A DNA stretch of 9,612 bases from Thermoplasmata archaeon (GCA_021797295.1 JAKAAA010000041.1:1-9612); one strand, 5' to 3'. Numbered from the stretch's first letter, positions 1 through 6,040 are shown. A program made the numbers and translations. Notes: generated by a model from the sequence alone, not told the origin.

Positions 1-26
1 ATCAAAAAAAAAATAATACAATAAGT

Positions 27-778
27 ATGGTGGAATACCCGGAACTCAGGGAATATGTAAGTACATACTTCAGGATAACAAAAAAATGTCAGGAGTGAAG
101 AATCAGCTAAAGAGGAATTTAGATCTGCTTTATCCTGGACTAAACATCACTTGTTAATATCAATATAAAGTACTTCAGTGATATAATCAACTATGTAGAT
201 AACATTATAAATAATAGTTATAAAATATTTGAACAGTGAAAAATATGATATACTTAGATCTCTGATAATTATAGGAAATAGAAACAACAGTGCTGTAAAC
301 CATGACATAAGGCTCAATATCCAGATTATGGAATTATGGAATAACCAATTGAAACAAACCGTGGAGCTGATAGAGGAACAGTACATTAACATAGATTATA
401 AGATAAAGACAATTCCAAGAAGAGGAAAATTAACTGATTCTATTATATTATTATTCATAGGAAATATCAATAGATTTGATTCCATTGTAAAGTTAAGGGT
501 ACATAGAAAGGGATCCTATAACAAAACAGTCAAGTGATTGCAGCATATCATCACATAGAGCCAAAAGCGGCAATCTAATGATAAGGTATGCATTGTATGT
601 TTCAACAGCCTCAGTTATAAAGTATAATCCTTTTGTAAGAAGAAACTACATCCATACAAAGGAGCAGGGGATGAGTGGTAACAAATTAATGGTAACGTAT
701 ACTAATAGATTATTGAATATTATATATTCCATAATGAAAAACAATATAGATTTCAGGCATACAAAGATAGTAAACTGA
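27..778 (+). pseudogene. IS110-family transposase remnant, frameshifted, N-terminal part missing or outside window
   Basis: Reading across frames rebuilds the middle and C-terminus of an IS110-type (DEDD plus Transposase_20) transposase. Frame 3 (27-85) gives PELREYVSTYFRITKK; a shift in the A-run near 80-86 moves to frame 2, KNQLKRNLDLLYPGLN, ending in TAA at 155-157. Frame 3 resumes (156-239) up to a TGA. Frame 1 (229-~495) gives IRLNIQIMELWNNQLKQ and KLTDSIILLFIGNINRF, the helix-hairpin-helix part of the Transposase_20 domain, where the usual IPGIG reads IPRRG. Another shift near 490-500 moves to frame 2, with ITKQSSD (the family's QSG-like motif), SGNLMIRYALY, IKYNPFVRRNY and NRLLNIIYSIMKNN, ending at 776-778. 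At least four lesions make it non-functional. The catalytic N-terminal DEDD region is not visible. The order of motifs is that of one protein, so separate short genes at 229-537 and 578-778 should not be called. Confidence 0.85.
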
Positions 779-948
779 AGAAGAATAAGACATAATATTT
801 AAGATTTAAGATTTACAGCAAGATTAGCCTAAGCTATGGTAGTTATCTATAATAAACAGAAAATAATAAAATTAATGAGGTATACTATAATTATTTATGA
901 AAAGAATTTAACCTACGATGATTAAATGGCTATCATAGTCTACTTTCA

Positions 949-993
949 TTAACTCTTTTGTGGCGTATTTTTGTGATATGGAAGAAGAGTTAA
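949..993. repeat. Inverted repeat / potential hairpin
   Basis: TTAACTCTT at 949-957 is the exact reverse complement of AAGAGTTAA at 985-993, separated by 27 bases. The stem can gain a G-T and an A-T pair inward. It could be an RNA hairpin, a binding site, or part of a structured RNA belonging to the IS110 remnant upstream. No following T-run marks it as a terminator. Confidence 0.5.
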
Positions 994-1146
994 TTTATAG
1001 AACTAATATTATTTTACATAATTTCCAGTGCAGTTATTACTGTACTAGCGTTCATAATCCTGCTATGTAAGAGATATTTATATAATCCAAATTTATTGAG
1101 AGATGCGTATCTGGATATTTTTAATTCTATACCCCGAAATAGGTAA
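994..1146 (+). pseudogene. Possible C-terminal scrap of a membrane protein
   Basis: Frame 1 is open for 50 codons from just after a TAA (991-993) to a TAA at 1144-1146, and has no ATG or GTG. The translation has one strongly hydrophobic segment, LILFYIISSAVITVLAFIIL, followed by a basic, polar tail (CKRYLYNPNLLRDAYLD). That is the pattern of a last transmembrane helix plus a cytoplasmic tail. The same frame upstream (922-990) is also open. It could be chance coding in AT-rich DNA, since I/L/F-rich translations are expected there. I do not recognise the parent family. Confidence 0.25.
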
Positions 1147-1177
1147 ATACCTTATCTCTATATTATAAAAACGTATA

Positions 1178-1195
1178 AAGGAGGATTTTTAAATA
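1178..1195 (+). promoter_or_regulatory. Distal TATA-like element with adjoining orphan Shine-Dalgarno-like tract
   Basis: A purine tract AAAGGAGG (about 1177-1184) is followed by TTTTTAAATA (1186-1195). The latter fits an archaeal TATA box, and the purine tract could serve as its BRE. It would place transcription starts near 1217-1222, giving the phosphoesterase gene a leader of about 55 bases. The purine tract also matches a perfect ribosome-binding site, but no start codon follows at usable distance. Confidence 0.35.
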
Positions 1196-1218
1196 GGTAC
1201 ATTAATTATACTTCTGCG

Positions 1219-1226
1219 TATAAAAT
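1219..1226 (+). promoter_or_regulatory. Proximal TATA box for the metallophosphoesterase gene
   Basis: TATAAAAT lies 49-56 bases before the ATG at 1275. Transcription would begin about 25 bases downstream, near 1248-1252, inside the palindrome at 1235-1254, leaving a short leader without a Shine-Dalgarno site. It is a competing or additional promoter to the one at 1186-1195. Confidence 0.4.
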
Positions 1227-1234
1227 CGGTGAGG

Positions 1235-1254
1235 TTTGTGACTGAAATCACAAA
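1235..1254. promoter_or_regulatory. Palindromic operator candidate, TGTGA-N6-TCACA core
   Basis: TTTGTGA (1235-1241) and TCACAAA (1248-1254) are perfect reverse complements around a 6-base spacer CTGAAA. The site begins 9 bases after the proximal TATA box and covers the predicted start of transcription, the usual place for an archaeal repressor site. The half-site spacing is like that bound by dimeric winged-helix or CRP/FNR-type regulators, but no regulator gene lies in the window. In a longer transcript it could instead form a 7-bp hairpin. Confidence 0.5.
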
Positions 1255-1274
1255 TGTTAATATTGTAATATTCA

Positions 1275-2015
1275 ATGATTAATCCAGTGAAGGATATACA
1301 GATATTGAAAGATGTTTTTATTTCGGATTTATACTGTGTCTACCTGCAGGATATTTCTGCAGTAGTCATATCAGACCTGCACCTGGGCTTCGAGGAGGAG
1401 ATGAACTTACATGGACTATTTCTCCCAAGACTGCAGAGGGATCATGTTGAGAAAATGGTAGATAGCATTCTGGAAAGATATTCTCCATCCAAAATTATCA
1501 TAAATGGTGACTTCAAGCAGGAGTTTTCCAGGAATCTCCCACAGGAATGGGATGATGTCAACCATTTCATCGACAGGTATAAAAGGGAAGTAGATTTGAT
1601 TTTTATCAGGGGGAACCATGACAATTACCTGATGACCATCCTGAAATCCAATGGACTGGAGCTATACGATTATTATGAAACAGAAAAATATTACATATAC
1701 CACGGTGACAGGGATATGTCGTTCAGAAAGCTCACAGTGCTTGGCCACGAACATCCTTCCGTTGTGCTCAGAGATGAGATCGGAAGTGTATTCAAGATAC
1801 CGGCATTTGTCTACAACAATGATGATAAAATACTGATTACACCTGCTATGAGCTTCTTTTCGTCGGGAACGGATGTATCAGAATCTTTATTAAATAATGA
1901 ACATTTCACACCTGTTTTAAAAAATGTATCAAAGAAATTCCGTGCATATGGAATTACAGAGGATTTCGGCCTTCTGGATTTTGGCTATGTGACAGACCTA
2001 TCCCAGAAAGTTTAA
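1275..2015 (+). CDS. Metallophosphoesterase, archaeal ICC-like (SbcD/Mre11-related calcineurin fold)
   Basis: The 246-residue product carries the di-metal phosphoesterase motifs in order: D34-L-H36 (VISDLHLG), G78-D79, G113-N114-H115-D116, H143 (YHGD) and G157-H158-E159-H160. It is a soluble cytosolic protein expected to hydrolyse a phosphodiester or phosphomonoester; the substrate is not known. Related archaeal ICC-like proteins often neighbour Lhr-type helicases or DNA repair genes, but none is present here. The family usually reads GDLKHEF at motif II; here it is GDFKQEF, so a His is replaced by Gln82. The ATG at 1275 is the only reasonable start, because an in-frame TAA stands at 1266-1268 and the catalytic core begins about residue 30 as in relatives. 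No Shine-Dalgarno site precedes it. The gene converges on the citrate synthase gene with a 4-bp gap. Confidence 0.85.
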   Translation: MINPVKDIQILKDVFISDLYCVYLQDISAVVISDLHLGFEEEMNLHGLFLPRLQRDHVEKMVDSILERYSPSKIIINGDFKQEFSRNLPQEWDDVNHFIDRYKREVDLIFIRGNHDNYLMTILKSNGLELYDYYETEKYYIYHGDRDMSFRKLTVLGHEHPSVVLRDEIGSVFKIPAFVYNNDDKILITPAMSFFSSGTDVSESLLNNEHFTPVLKNVSKKFRAYGITEDFGLLDFGYVTDLSQKV

Positions 2016-2024
2016 TTTTTTATT
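2015..2024 (+). terminator. Oligo-T terminator between convergent genes
   Basis: The stop codon TAA (2013-2015) is followed directly by six T residues (2016-2021). T-runs are sufficient to terminate archaeal transcription. The complementary strand is A-rich here, so it would not stop transcripts coming from the citrate synthase gene. Confidence 0.35.
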
Positions 2025-3135
2025 CAAGCTTTCTTTCTCCTGGTCCCCTGTAAATTGCCCTGGGTCTTATTAACCGCTCCTGTGTTTCAACGTATTCTGT
2101 AATGTGCGCCAGTATGCCCGATACCCTGGAAAGACCGAACAAAGTAGTAAACATATCAACGGGGAAACCTATTGCTTTAAAAACTATGCCGGAGTAAAAA
2201 TCCGTGTTTGTATATATTCCCCTGGAGCCAAAGGCTTTAACTCCAGTTTCCTCAAGTTTTTTGGCTGTTGCAAGTATATTTTTTTCTTCATTGGTGGCTG
2301 CAAGCATATCTGCATATTTTTTAAAAGTCTTCAATCTCGGGTCGTATGTCCTGTAAACCCTGTGCCCGAAGCCCACAAGCCGTCTCTTTCCGTTTATGAT
2401 ATTATCATTGAACCATTTATCAACCTTTTCAGGGCTTCCTATTTCCAGGAATTGCCTGTATGCTCCTTCTGCAGCTCCACCGTGAAGTGGCCCCCTCAAT
2501 GCAGTTACAGCCGATGCCAATGCAGAATACATATCAGAAAGTGTTGATGCTGTAACTAATGCTGCAGTAGTTGATGCAGGTATTTCATGGTCCATGTACA
2601 GTATGAGTGCAGAATCCATTGCCTTTATCCTGTTTTTATCTGCTTTGCCAAAGCATGCCCTCAAAAATGTTTCTGAATATGTTTCATATGGATCAGGATC
2701 GATAATACTGTCCCCTTCCTTGATCCGGTATATATTTGCAACCATGGAAAGCACCTGCCCGAGTATTTCAGGAATTTTGTCCCTATCATTTTCCTTACTG
2801 TACTTATAATTCAATTCCTCCGATGCCTTTGCTGAAAGCAATGTCTGCAGCATGCCAAGTGCATCTGATTTCTCCGGCATGGCAAGAAGTATATTTTTTA
2901 AATAATCAGCAAGAACAAGGTTTGAGTTGATTCTATCCCTGAATTCCATTAATTCCTTAGAATCTGGAAATCTGCCAAAGAGCATCAGATATGATACGGC
3001 TTCAAAGGATGATTTTTCAGCCAGCTCATTGATATCGTATCCACGGTAACGCATGATTCCCTTGTTTCCGTCTATATATGTCAGTTCAGTATATTTTATG
3101 TAAACATTTTCTAATCCAGGGCTTATTTCTTCCAT
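2020..3135 (-). CDS. prpC: Citrate synthase-family enzyme, probably 2-methylcitrate synthase
   Basis: The enzyme condenses an acyl-CoA (propionyl-CoA in the methylcitrate cycle, acetyl-CoA in the TCA cycle) with oxaloacetate in the cytosol. With the start used here the protein is 371 residues. It contains the catalytic set of type I-like archaeal citrate synthases: H183 (DHEIPAST), H218 (GPLHGGAAEGA), H258 (GFGHRVYRTYDP) and D312 (NTDFYSG), with substrate-binding arginines in LSR337 and RPR359. The sequence from MEEISPGLENV onward parallels the Thermoplasma acidophilum enzyme. An upstream in-frame ATG at 3219 would add 28 residues, but it lies inside the preceding gene and upstream of the TATA box, so the ATG at 3135 is preferred. 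The neighbouring prpB and prpD argue for methylcitrate synthase. Many archaeal enzymes accept both acyl-CoAs, so it may also serve as the TCA-cycle citrate synthase. Confidence 0.9.
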   Translation of the reverse strand: MEEISPGLENVYIKYTELTYIDGNKGIMRYRGYDINELAEKSSFEAVSYLMLFGRFPDSKELMEFRDRINSNLVLADYLKNILLAMPEKSDALGMLQTLLSAKASEELNYKYSKENDRDKIPEILGQVLSMVANIYRIKEGDSIIDPDPYETYSETFLRACFGKADKNRIKAMDSALILYMDHEIPASTTAALVTASTLSDMYSALASAVTALRGPLHGGAAEGAYRQFLEIGSPEKVDKWFNDNIINGKRRLVGFGHRVYRTYDPRLKTFKKYADMLAATNEEKNILATAKKLEETGVKAFGSRGIYTNTDFYSGIVFKAIGFPVDMFTTLFGLSRVSGILAHITEYVETQERLIRPRAIYRGPGERKLE

Positions 3136-3150
3136 GTATTGTAATGCATT

Positions 3151-3162
3151 AAATATATAAAA
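3151..3162 (-). promoter_or_regulatory. TATA box for the citrate synthase gene (leaderless)
   Basis: Read on the minus strand this is TTTTATATATTT, a near-ideal archaeal TATA box. Its centre is about 21 bases before the ATG at 3135, so the transcript should start at or within a few bases of the start codon. It lies just past the stop codon of the MBL gene (3165-3167), so the citrate synthase can be transcribed separately from the genes upstream. Confidence 0.6.
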
Positions 3163-3164
3163 GC

Positions 3165-3779
3165 TTAAACACTCTTCCGGAAATCCATTATATTTCCATG
3201 CCCGGGCAGAATAAGGCAATGCATTGATTCTATATCTTTTACGGATTTTTCGGCCATGGCTGGAGCTGCTGAAAACGCCTTGTTGTATCCTGGCTTGCCA
3301 TGCAAATTGACAGCGGCATCCCCTGAGAATATGATATTCTCACCAGCTATTGTATAGGACGTTGAATCCCTGGTATGTCCCGGAGTTTTCATATAATTTA
3401 TTCCCTTAAAGGACATTTCAGATACAGGTTTTATTTCCTTTACCGATTTTGCATGGATTATCATTGAAGCGATCTTGGGCATCAATGGTTTTGACGGGAT
3501 TTTCTCAACTCCGGATATAATATTCGCTTCATTCGAAGGAACGTATATTTCCATATGGTACCTCGAGTATATTGATAACAGGCCGCCCACATGGTCAGGG
3601 TGGTAATGGGTTATCAGTACAGCGTCCGGCCTGATTTTATTGCTTTCAAGGTATGCAACAATCTTTCTCCCTGAACCGGGAGTTCCGGCATCCACTATGA
3701 TTTTTTCACCGTTAAAATTGACAAAATAGGAATTTGCCATGGTATTATCTATTCGATCAATATTGTCAGAAACTTTCAT
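3165..3779 (-). CDS. MBL-fold metallo-hydrolase (glyoxalase II / thioesterase-like)
   Basis: The 204-residue protein has the complete zinc-binding set of the metallo-beta-lactamase fold: H58-x-H60-x-D62-H63 (THYHPDHVGG), H135 (TPGHTRDS), D154 (FSGDAAV) and H194 (LPGHG). This is a small single-domain form like glyoxalase II and related thioesterases; no signal peptide or extra domain is seen. It is cytosolic and most likely hydrolyses a thioester or ester. It stands between prpB (43-bp gap) and the citrate synthase gene (29-bp gap) on the same strand, which suggests a task connected with propionyl-CoA or methylcitrate metabolism, for example release of an acyl-CoA or clearing a side product. 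That role is inferred from position only. The ATG at 3779 is preceded by a TATA-like box at leaderless distance. Confidence 0.85.
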   Translation of the reverse strand: MKVSDNIDRIDNTMANSYFVNFNGEKIIVDAGTPGSGRKIVAYLESNKIRPDAVLITHYHPDHVGGLLSIYSRYHMEIYVPSNEANIISGVEKIPSKPLMPKIASMIIHAKSVKEIKPVSEMSFKGINYMKTPGHTRDSTSYTIAGENIIFSGDAAVNLHGKPGYNKAFSAAPAMAEKSVKDIESMHCLILPGHGNIMDFRKSV

Positions 3780-3794
3780 ATAATATATAAGGAC

Positions 3795-3808
3795 ATTATA
3801 ATAATAAA
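3795..3808 (-). promoter_or_regulatory. TATA-like box for the MBL hydrolase gene
   Basis: The minus strand reads TTTATTATTATAAT here, centred about 22 bases before the ATG at 3779, and it lies in the short gap after the prpB stop codon. It would give a leaderless transcript. In such AT-rich DNA a chance match is possible. Confidence 0.4.
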
Positions 3809-3822
3809 GTTATCCTTTGAAA

Positions 3823-4668
3823 CTATTTTTTGTCTGCAATAGTTTTGTCGAAGTTCTGGTAAAAATCGTAGTTGATTACCTCGTATTGTTCATTCCTGGT
3901 CATAATATTATTTATTATTTTCTCCTGATTTCCATCCCTGATCAGTGCATCCAGTGCGTCATCCATAGCCTTTGCAGCAATCCTGAAGAGTGTTACTGGA
4001 AATATAACTATGCGGTATCCCATTTTTCTGAACTCCTCCGCCTTTATGAATGGTGTTTTCCCGAATTCGGTCATATTGGCAAGCAATGGAAAATCAGTAT
4101 TTTCTGCAAAGTATCTGAATTCATCACGGTCAAGCAGTGCTTCCGGGAATACTATGTCTGCTCCTTCCCTTACATAGGTTTTTGCCCTTGATAGTGCATC
4201 CTCCATGCCATTTACTGCCCTGGCATCTGTCCTTGCTATGATGAGTGTGTCTTTTCTTGCAGCCTCTGCGGCACGGATCTTCTCAACCATATTATCCTTC
4301 GGAATAACCTCCTTACCATTGAGATGGCCGCATCTTTTAGGTGATACCTGGTCCTCGATCTGTATTGCAGAGGCCCCTGCTTCCTCCAGGAGCTTTACTG
4401 TGCGGTAAACGCTCAGTGTTTCCCCGAAGCCGGTGTCAGCATCCACTATTATGGGAATGTCTGTTATTTCGTGGATGGCCCTCACCATGGATACAAGCTC
4501 TGTAAGGGTTATTACGCCCAGATCGGGTAACCCCATGGAAGCGGTCAAACCACCGCCGGAAAGATAAACTGCTTTGAAACCTTTCCTCTTGGCAAGCAGG
4601 GCTGAAAATGGATTGTAAACTCCTGGAACTGATAGAAAATCATTGTCAAGAAGGTTAGACAAGTTCAC
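3823..4668 (-). CDS. prpB: Methylisocitrate lyase
   Basis: This enzyme of the isocitrate lyase/PEP mutase superfamily cleaves 2-methylisocitrate to pyruvate and succinate, the last step of the methylcitrate cycle. The 281-residue length is close to that of Escherichia coli PrpB. Visible hallmarks are LSGGG (36-40), the Mg-binding VDADTGFG (75-82), IEDQ (104-107), the catalytic loop K111-R112-C113-G114-H115, ARTDA (145-149), FPEA (174-177), LLANMTEFG (195-203) and a C-terminal TRNEQYEVINYD matching PrpB. KRCGH with a short C-terminus separates it from true isocitrate lyases and PEP mutases. The start is ambiguous: GTG at 4668 overlaps prpD by 14 bp, with GAGGTGA immediately before it; TTG two codons later (4662) has better spacing to the same Shine-Dalgarno tract. 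The overlap and this tract indicate translation coupled to prpD in one transcript. Confidence 0.95.
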   Translation of the reverse strand: MNLSNLLDNDFLSVPGVYNPFSALLAKRKGFKAVYLSGGGLTASMGLPDLGVITLTELVSMVRAIHEITDIPIIVDADTGFGETLSVYRTVKLLEEAGASAIQIEDQVSPKRCGHLNGKEVIPKDNMVEKIRAAEAARKDTLIIARTDARAVNGMEDALSRAKTYVREGADIVFPEALLDRDEFRYFAENTDFPLLANMTEFGKTPFIKAEEFRKMGYRIVIFPVTLFRIAAKAMDDALDALIRDGNQEKIINNIMTRNEQYEVINYDFYQNFDKTIADKK

Positions 4669-5944
4669 TCACCTCACGATCTTCCATGGTCCACAGAGCC
4701 TTCAGGGAATCGGTCATGCCCGTTAGTCTTACAAATTTGGATTCTATTTCCCGATCTGTCATGGGATTTTTATAGTGGCCTTTGGGAATCTCCACTGAGC
4801 TTTCGTGGGTTTTGCCACAGCATTTAACCTCGATCCTTACTGGAAGCTTCTCCGGATACTGTTCTGTGTATTCCCTTAATTCTGTTACCTTTATCTTTTC
4901 CATCAGGGATGTAATCTGTTTGTTTCTGATATCGTTGTAATTGTTAACCCAGAAGTCCTTGTTCAGAAGTGTTGAGGCAATGATGAATGGAAGACTGTGA
5001 TCGGCTGTCTCCTTGTTTTCAGGATGCCATTTTTCAGGGTCTGCGAGTATTGAAACAGCTGCCTCATATGTGTAAACATTTATGGAATCAATATGATTGA
5101 TATCTATATCATTCATAAGTTTCAAGGATGCTTCAACGGCTGCCATGGCATGATATTCCACCGGATATTTCTTAACATAGGTTCTCATTATTCCATCGGA
5201 TTTATTACCCTCCAGCTTAGAGAAATCCATATCAGGTGCGATTATGTTTTTAAACCCAAGCTTTCCTGATAATGGCTCAGATGGGGATGTAAAGCCGTAT
5301 AGTGTAGCAAGTGCTGCAAATACTGAATTCCTGGCACTGTTAGCAGCCGCCCCGGCCTTCCACATGGTAAGCTCTCCAACACGTGGCTGTCTCAGTGCCA
5401 CATGTGGAACAACCGATATTGATATTGCATTGATTATCTGTTTTTCATTGAAATCCAGGAGTTTGGAAAGTGCGGCTGCCATTGCTATTTCCGTAAAATT
5501 AACGTGATCATAGCCCTTTGCCCTCAGGGATGTGGAATCACAGAGCCTCGTTCCGATCTCATAACCAACTGCAGTTGCAGTTATCAGATCCTTTCCTGTT
5601 TTATTGAATATTGATGCCAGGGATATGAGTGGTCCGAACATATCGCTGGGGTGCAGTGGCTCCTTGGATAAATATGTGTCATTGAAGTCCATATATCTTA
5701 TAAATAATGAATTGAGAAATGCTGAATAATCAGGAGAGGATGTTCCCATTCCAATGATTTTAGCATTTCCAGGATATAAACCTATCATTTTCTTTATCTT
5801 CGATGCTGGAGGTGAATCCATGGATGAATATGCAACACCAAGTGCGTCAATGAACCTTCGCTTAACCTCGTGTTTCACATCATCGCTGATATCCTTATAC
5901 GATGTTTTACTGATAAACCCGGCAATATTTTCTTCTATAGACAT
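4655..5944 (-). CDS. prpD: MmgE/PrpD-family 2-methylcitrate dehydratase
   Basis: The 429-residue product belongs to the MmgE/PrpD family, which removes water from 2-methylcitrate to form 2-methylaconitate without an iron-sulfur cluster. Family features seen are RRFIDALGVAYSS near residues 29-41, RYMDFNDTYL (83-92) followed by H98-P-S-D101, DHVNFTEIAMAAALSKLL (146-163), the MWKAGAAANSARN segment (194-206), KKYPVEYHA (258-266) and DHSLPFIIA (315-323). The all-helical N-terminal domain and the smaller C-terminal domain are both complete. Starting at ATG 5944, it is the first gene of the methylcitrate cluster, with prpB overlapping its end by 14 bp. The family also contains cis-aconitate decarboxylase and iminodisuccinate epimerase, but the prpB neighbour makes methylcitrate the likely substrate. 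Rehydration of methylaconitate would need an aconitase encoded elsewhere. Confidence 0.92.
   Translation of the reverse strand: MSIEENIAGFISKTSYKDISDDVKHEVKRRFIDALGVAYSSMDSPPASKIKKMIGLYPGNAKIIGMGTSSPDYSAFLNSLFIRYMDFNDTYLSKEPLHPSDMFGPLISLASIFNKTGKDLITATAVGYEIGTRLCDSTSLRAKGYDHVNFTEIAMAAALSKLLDFNEKQIINAISISVVPHVALRQPRVGELTMWKAGAAANSARNSVFAALATLYGFTSPSEPLSGKLGFKNIIAPDMDFSKLEGNKSDGIMRTYVKKYPVEYHAMAAVEASLKLMNDIDINHIDSINVYTYEAAVSILADPEKWHPENKETADHSLPFIIASTLLNKDFWVNNYNDIRNKQITSLMEKIKVTELREYTEQYPEKLPVRIEVKCCGKTHESSVEIPKGHYKNPMTDREIESKFVRLTGMTDSLKALWTMEDREVSELV
4669..4675 (-). promoter_or_regulatory. Shine-Dalgarno site for prpB inside prpD
   Basis: The minus strand reads GAGGTGA directly before the GTG at 4668. 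It is one of few strong ribosome-binding sites in the window, fitting an internal operon gene that cannot use leaderless initiation. The spacing is very tight for the GTG and about 6 bases for the TTG at 4662, which favours the TTG as the actual start. Confidence 0.5.
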
Positions 5945-5961
5945 AGTGAATGATTACGTTT

Positions 5962-5975
5962 AACAATATATTGTT
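5962..5975. promoter_or_regulatory. Perfect 14-bp palindrome at the prpD promoter (operator candidate)
   Basis: AACAATATATTGTT is its own reverse complement. It abuts the minus-strand TATA box (5974-5984) on the downstream side, in the interval where RNA polymerase opens DNA for prpD, and ends 18 bases before the prpD ATG. A dimeric repressor or activator could bind here, for instance one that senses propionyl-CoA or a methylcitrate intermediate. The inner AATATATT could alternatively act as a TATA box for leaderless prpD transcription. Confidence 0.45.
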
Positions 5976-5984
5976 TTTTATAAA
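5974..5984 (-). promoter_or_regulatory. TATA box for the prpD-prpB operon
   Basis: The minus strand reads TTTATAAAAAA, starting about 40 bases before the prpD ATG. Transcription would begin roughly 25 bases downstream, giving a leader of around 10-15 bases. No Shine-Dalgarno site is seen before prpD. Confidence 0.5.
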
Positions 5985-6005
5985 GAAATAGATAAGTCAG
6001 TACCG

Positions 6006-6016
6006 ATAAATATATA
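6006..6016 (+). promoter_or_regulatory. TATA box for the DUF929 gene (leaderless)
   Basis: ATAAATATATA is centred about 30 bases before the TTG at 6041, the distance expected when transcription starts at the initiation codon. It lies back-to-back with the prpD promoter, so 5945-6040 is a divergent promoter region. Confidence 0.5.
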
Positions 6017-6040
6017 TGCCGAAAATAATTCCTTTATCCA

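Larger units (their letters stand above)
779..1176. other. AT-rich non-coding stretch after the transposase remnant
   Basis: No convincing intact gene lies here. The stretch holds a short tandem repeat, ATTTAAG twice plus a partial third copy (797-816), a 9-bp inverted repeat with a 27-base loop (949-957 with 985-993), a possible gene scrap (994-1146) and a small palindrome AGGTA-AA-TACCT (1141-1152). Base composition is more AT-rich than the genes to the right. It may include the non-coding end of the dead IS110 element, but no boundary can be recognised because this family usually lacks terminal inverted repeats. Confidence 0.6.

Noticed and set aside
147..392. Minus-strand 81-residue hydrophobic reading frame
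   Set aside because: It is antisense to the transposase remnant; the I/L/F/Y-rich composition is what AT-rich DNA gives by chance.
229..537. Stand-alone 102-residue gene with TTG start
   Set aside because: It is one frame of the frameshifted IS110 transposase; its motifs continue in neighbouring frames on both sides.
578..778. Stand-alone 66-residue gene
   Set aside because: It is the C-terminal piece of the same transposase, and its frame continues upstream to about 497 with further transposase motifs.
797..816. Short tandem repeat ATTTAAG as a possible repeat array or attachment site
   Set aside because: There are fewer than three copies of a 7-base AT-rich unit; chance or slippage explains it.
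2104..2547. Plus-strand 147-residue reading frame opposite citrate synthase
   Set aside because: It is fully antisense to a well-conserved enzyme, has a cysteine- and serine-rich random-looking composition and no recognisable motif.
3817..4191. Plus-strand 124-residue reading frame opposite prpB
   Set aside because: It is a shadow of the prpB coding strand with no promoter or family resemblance.
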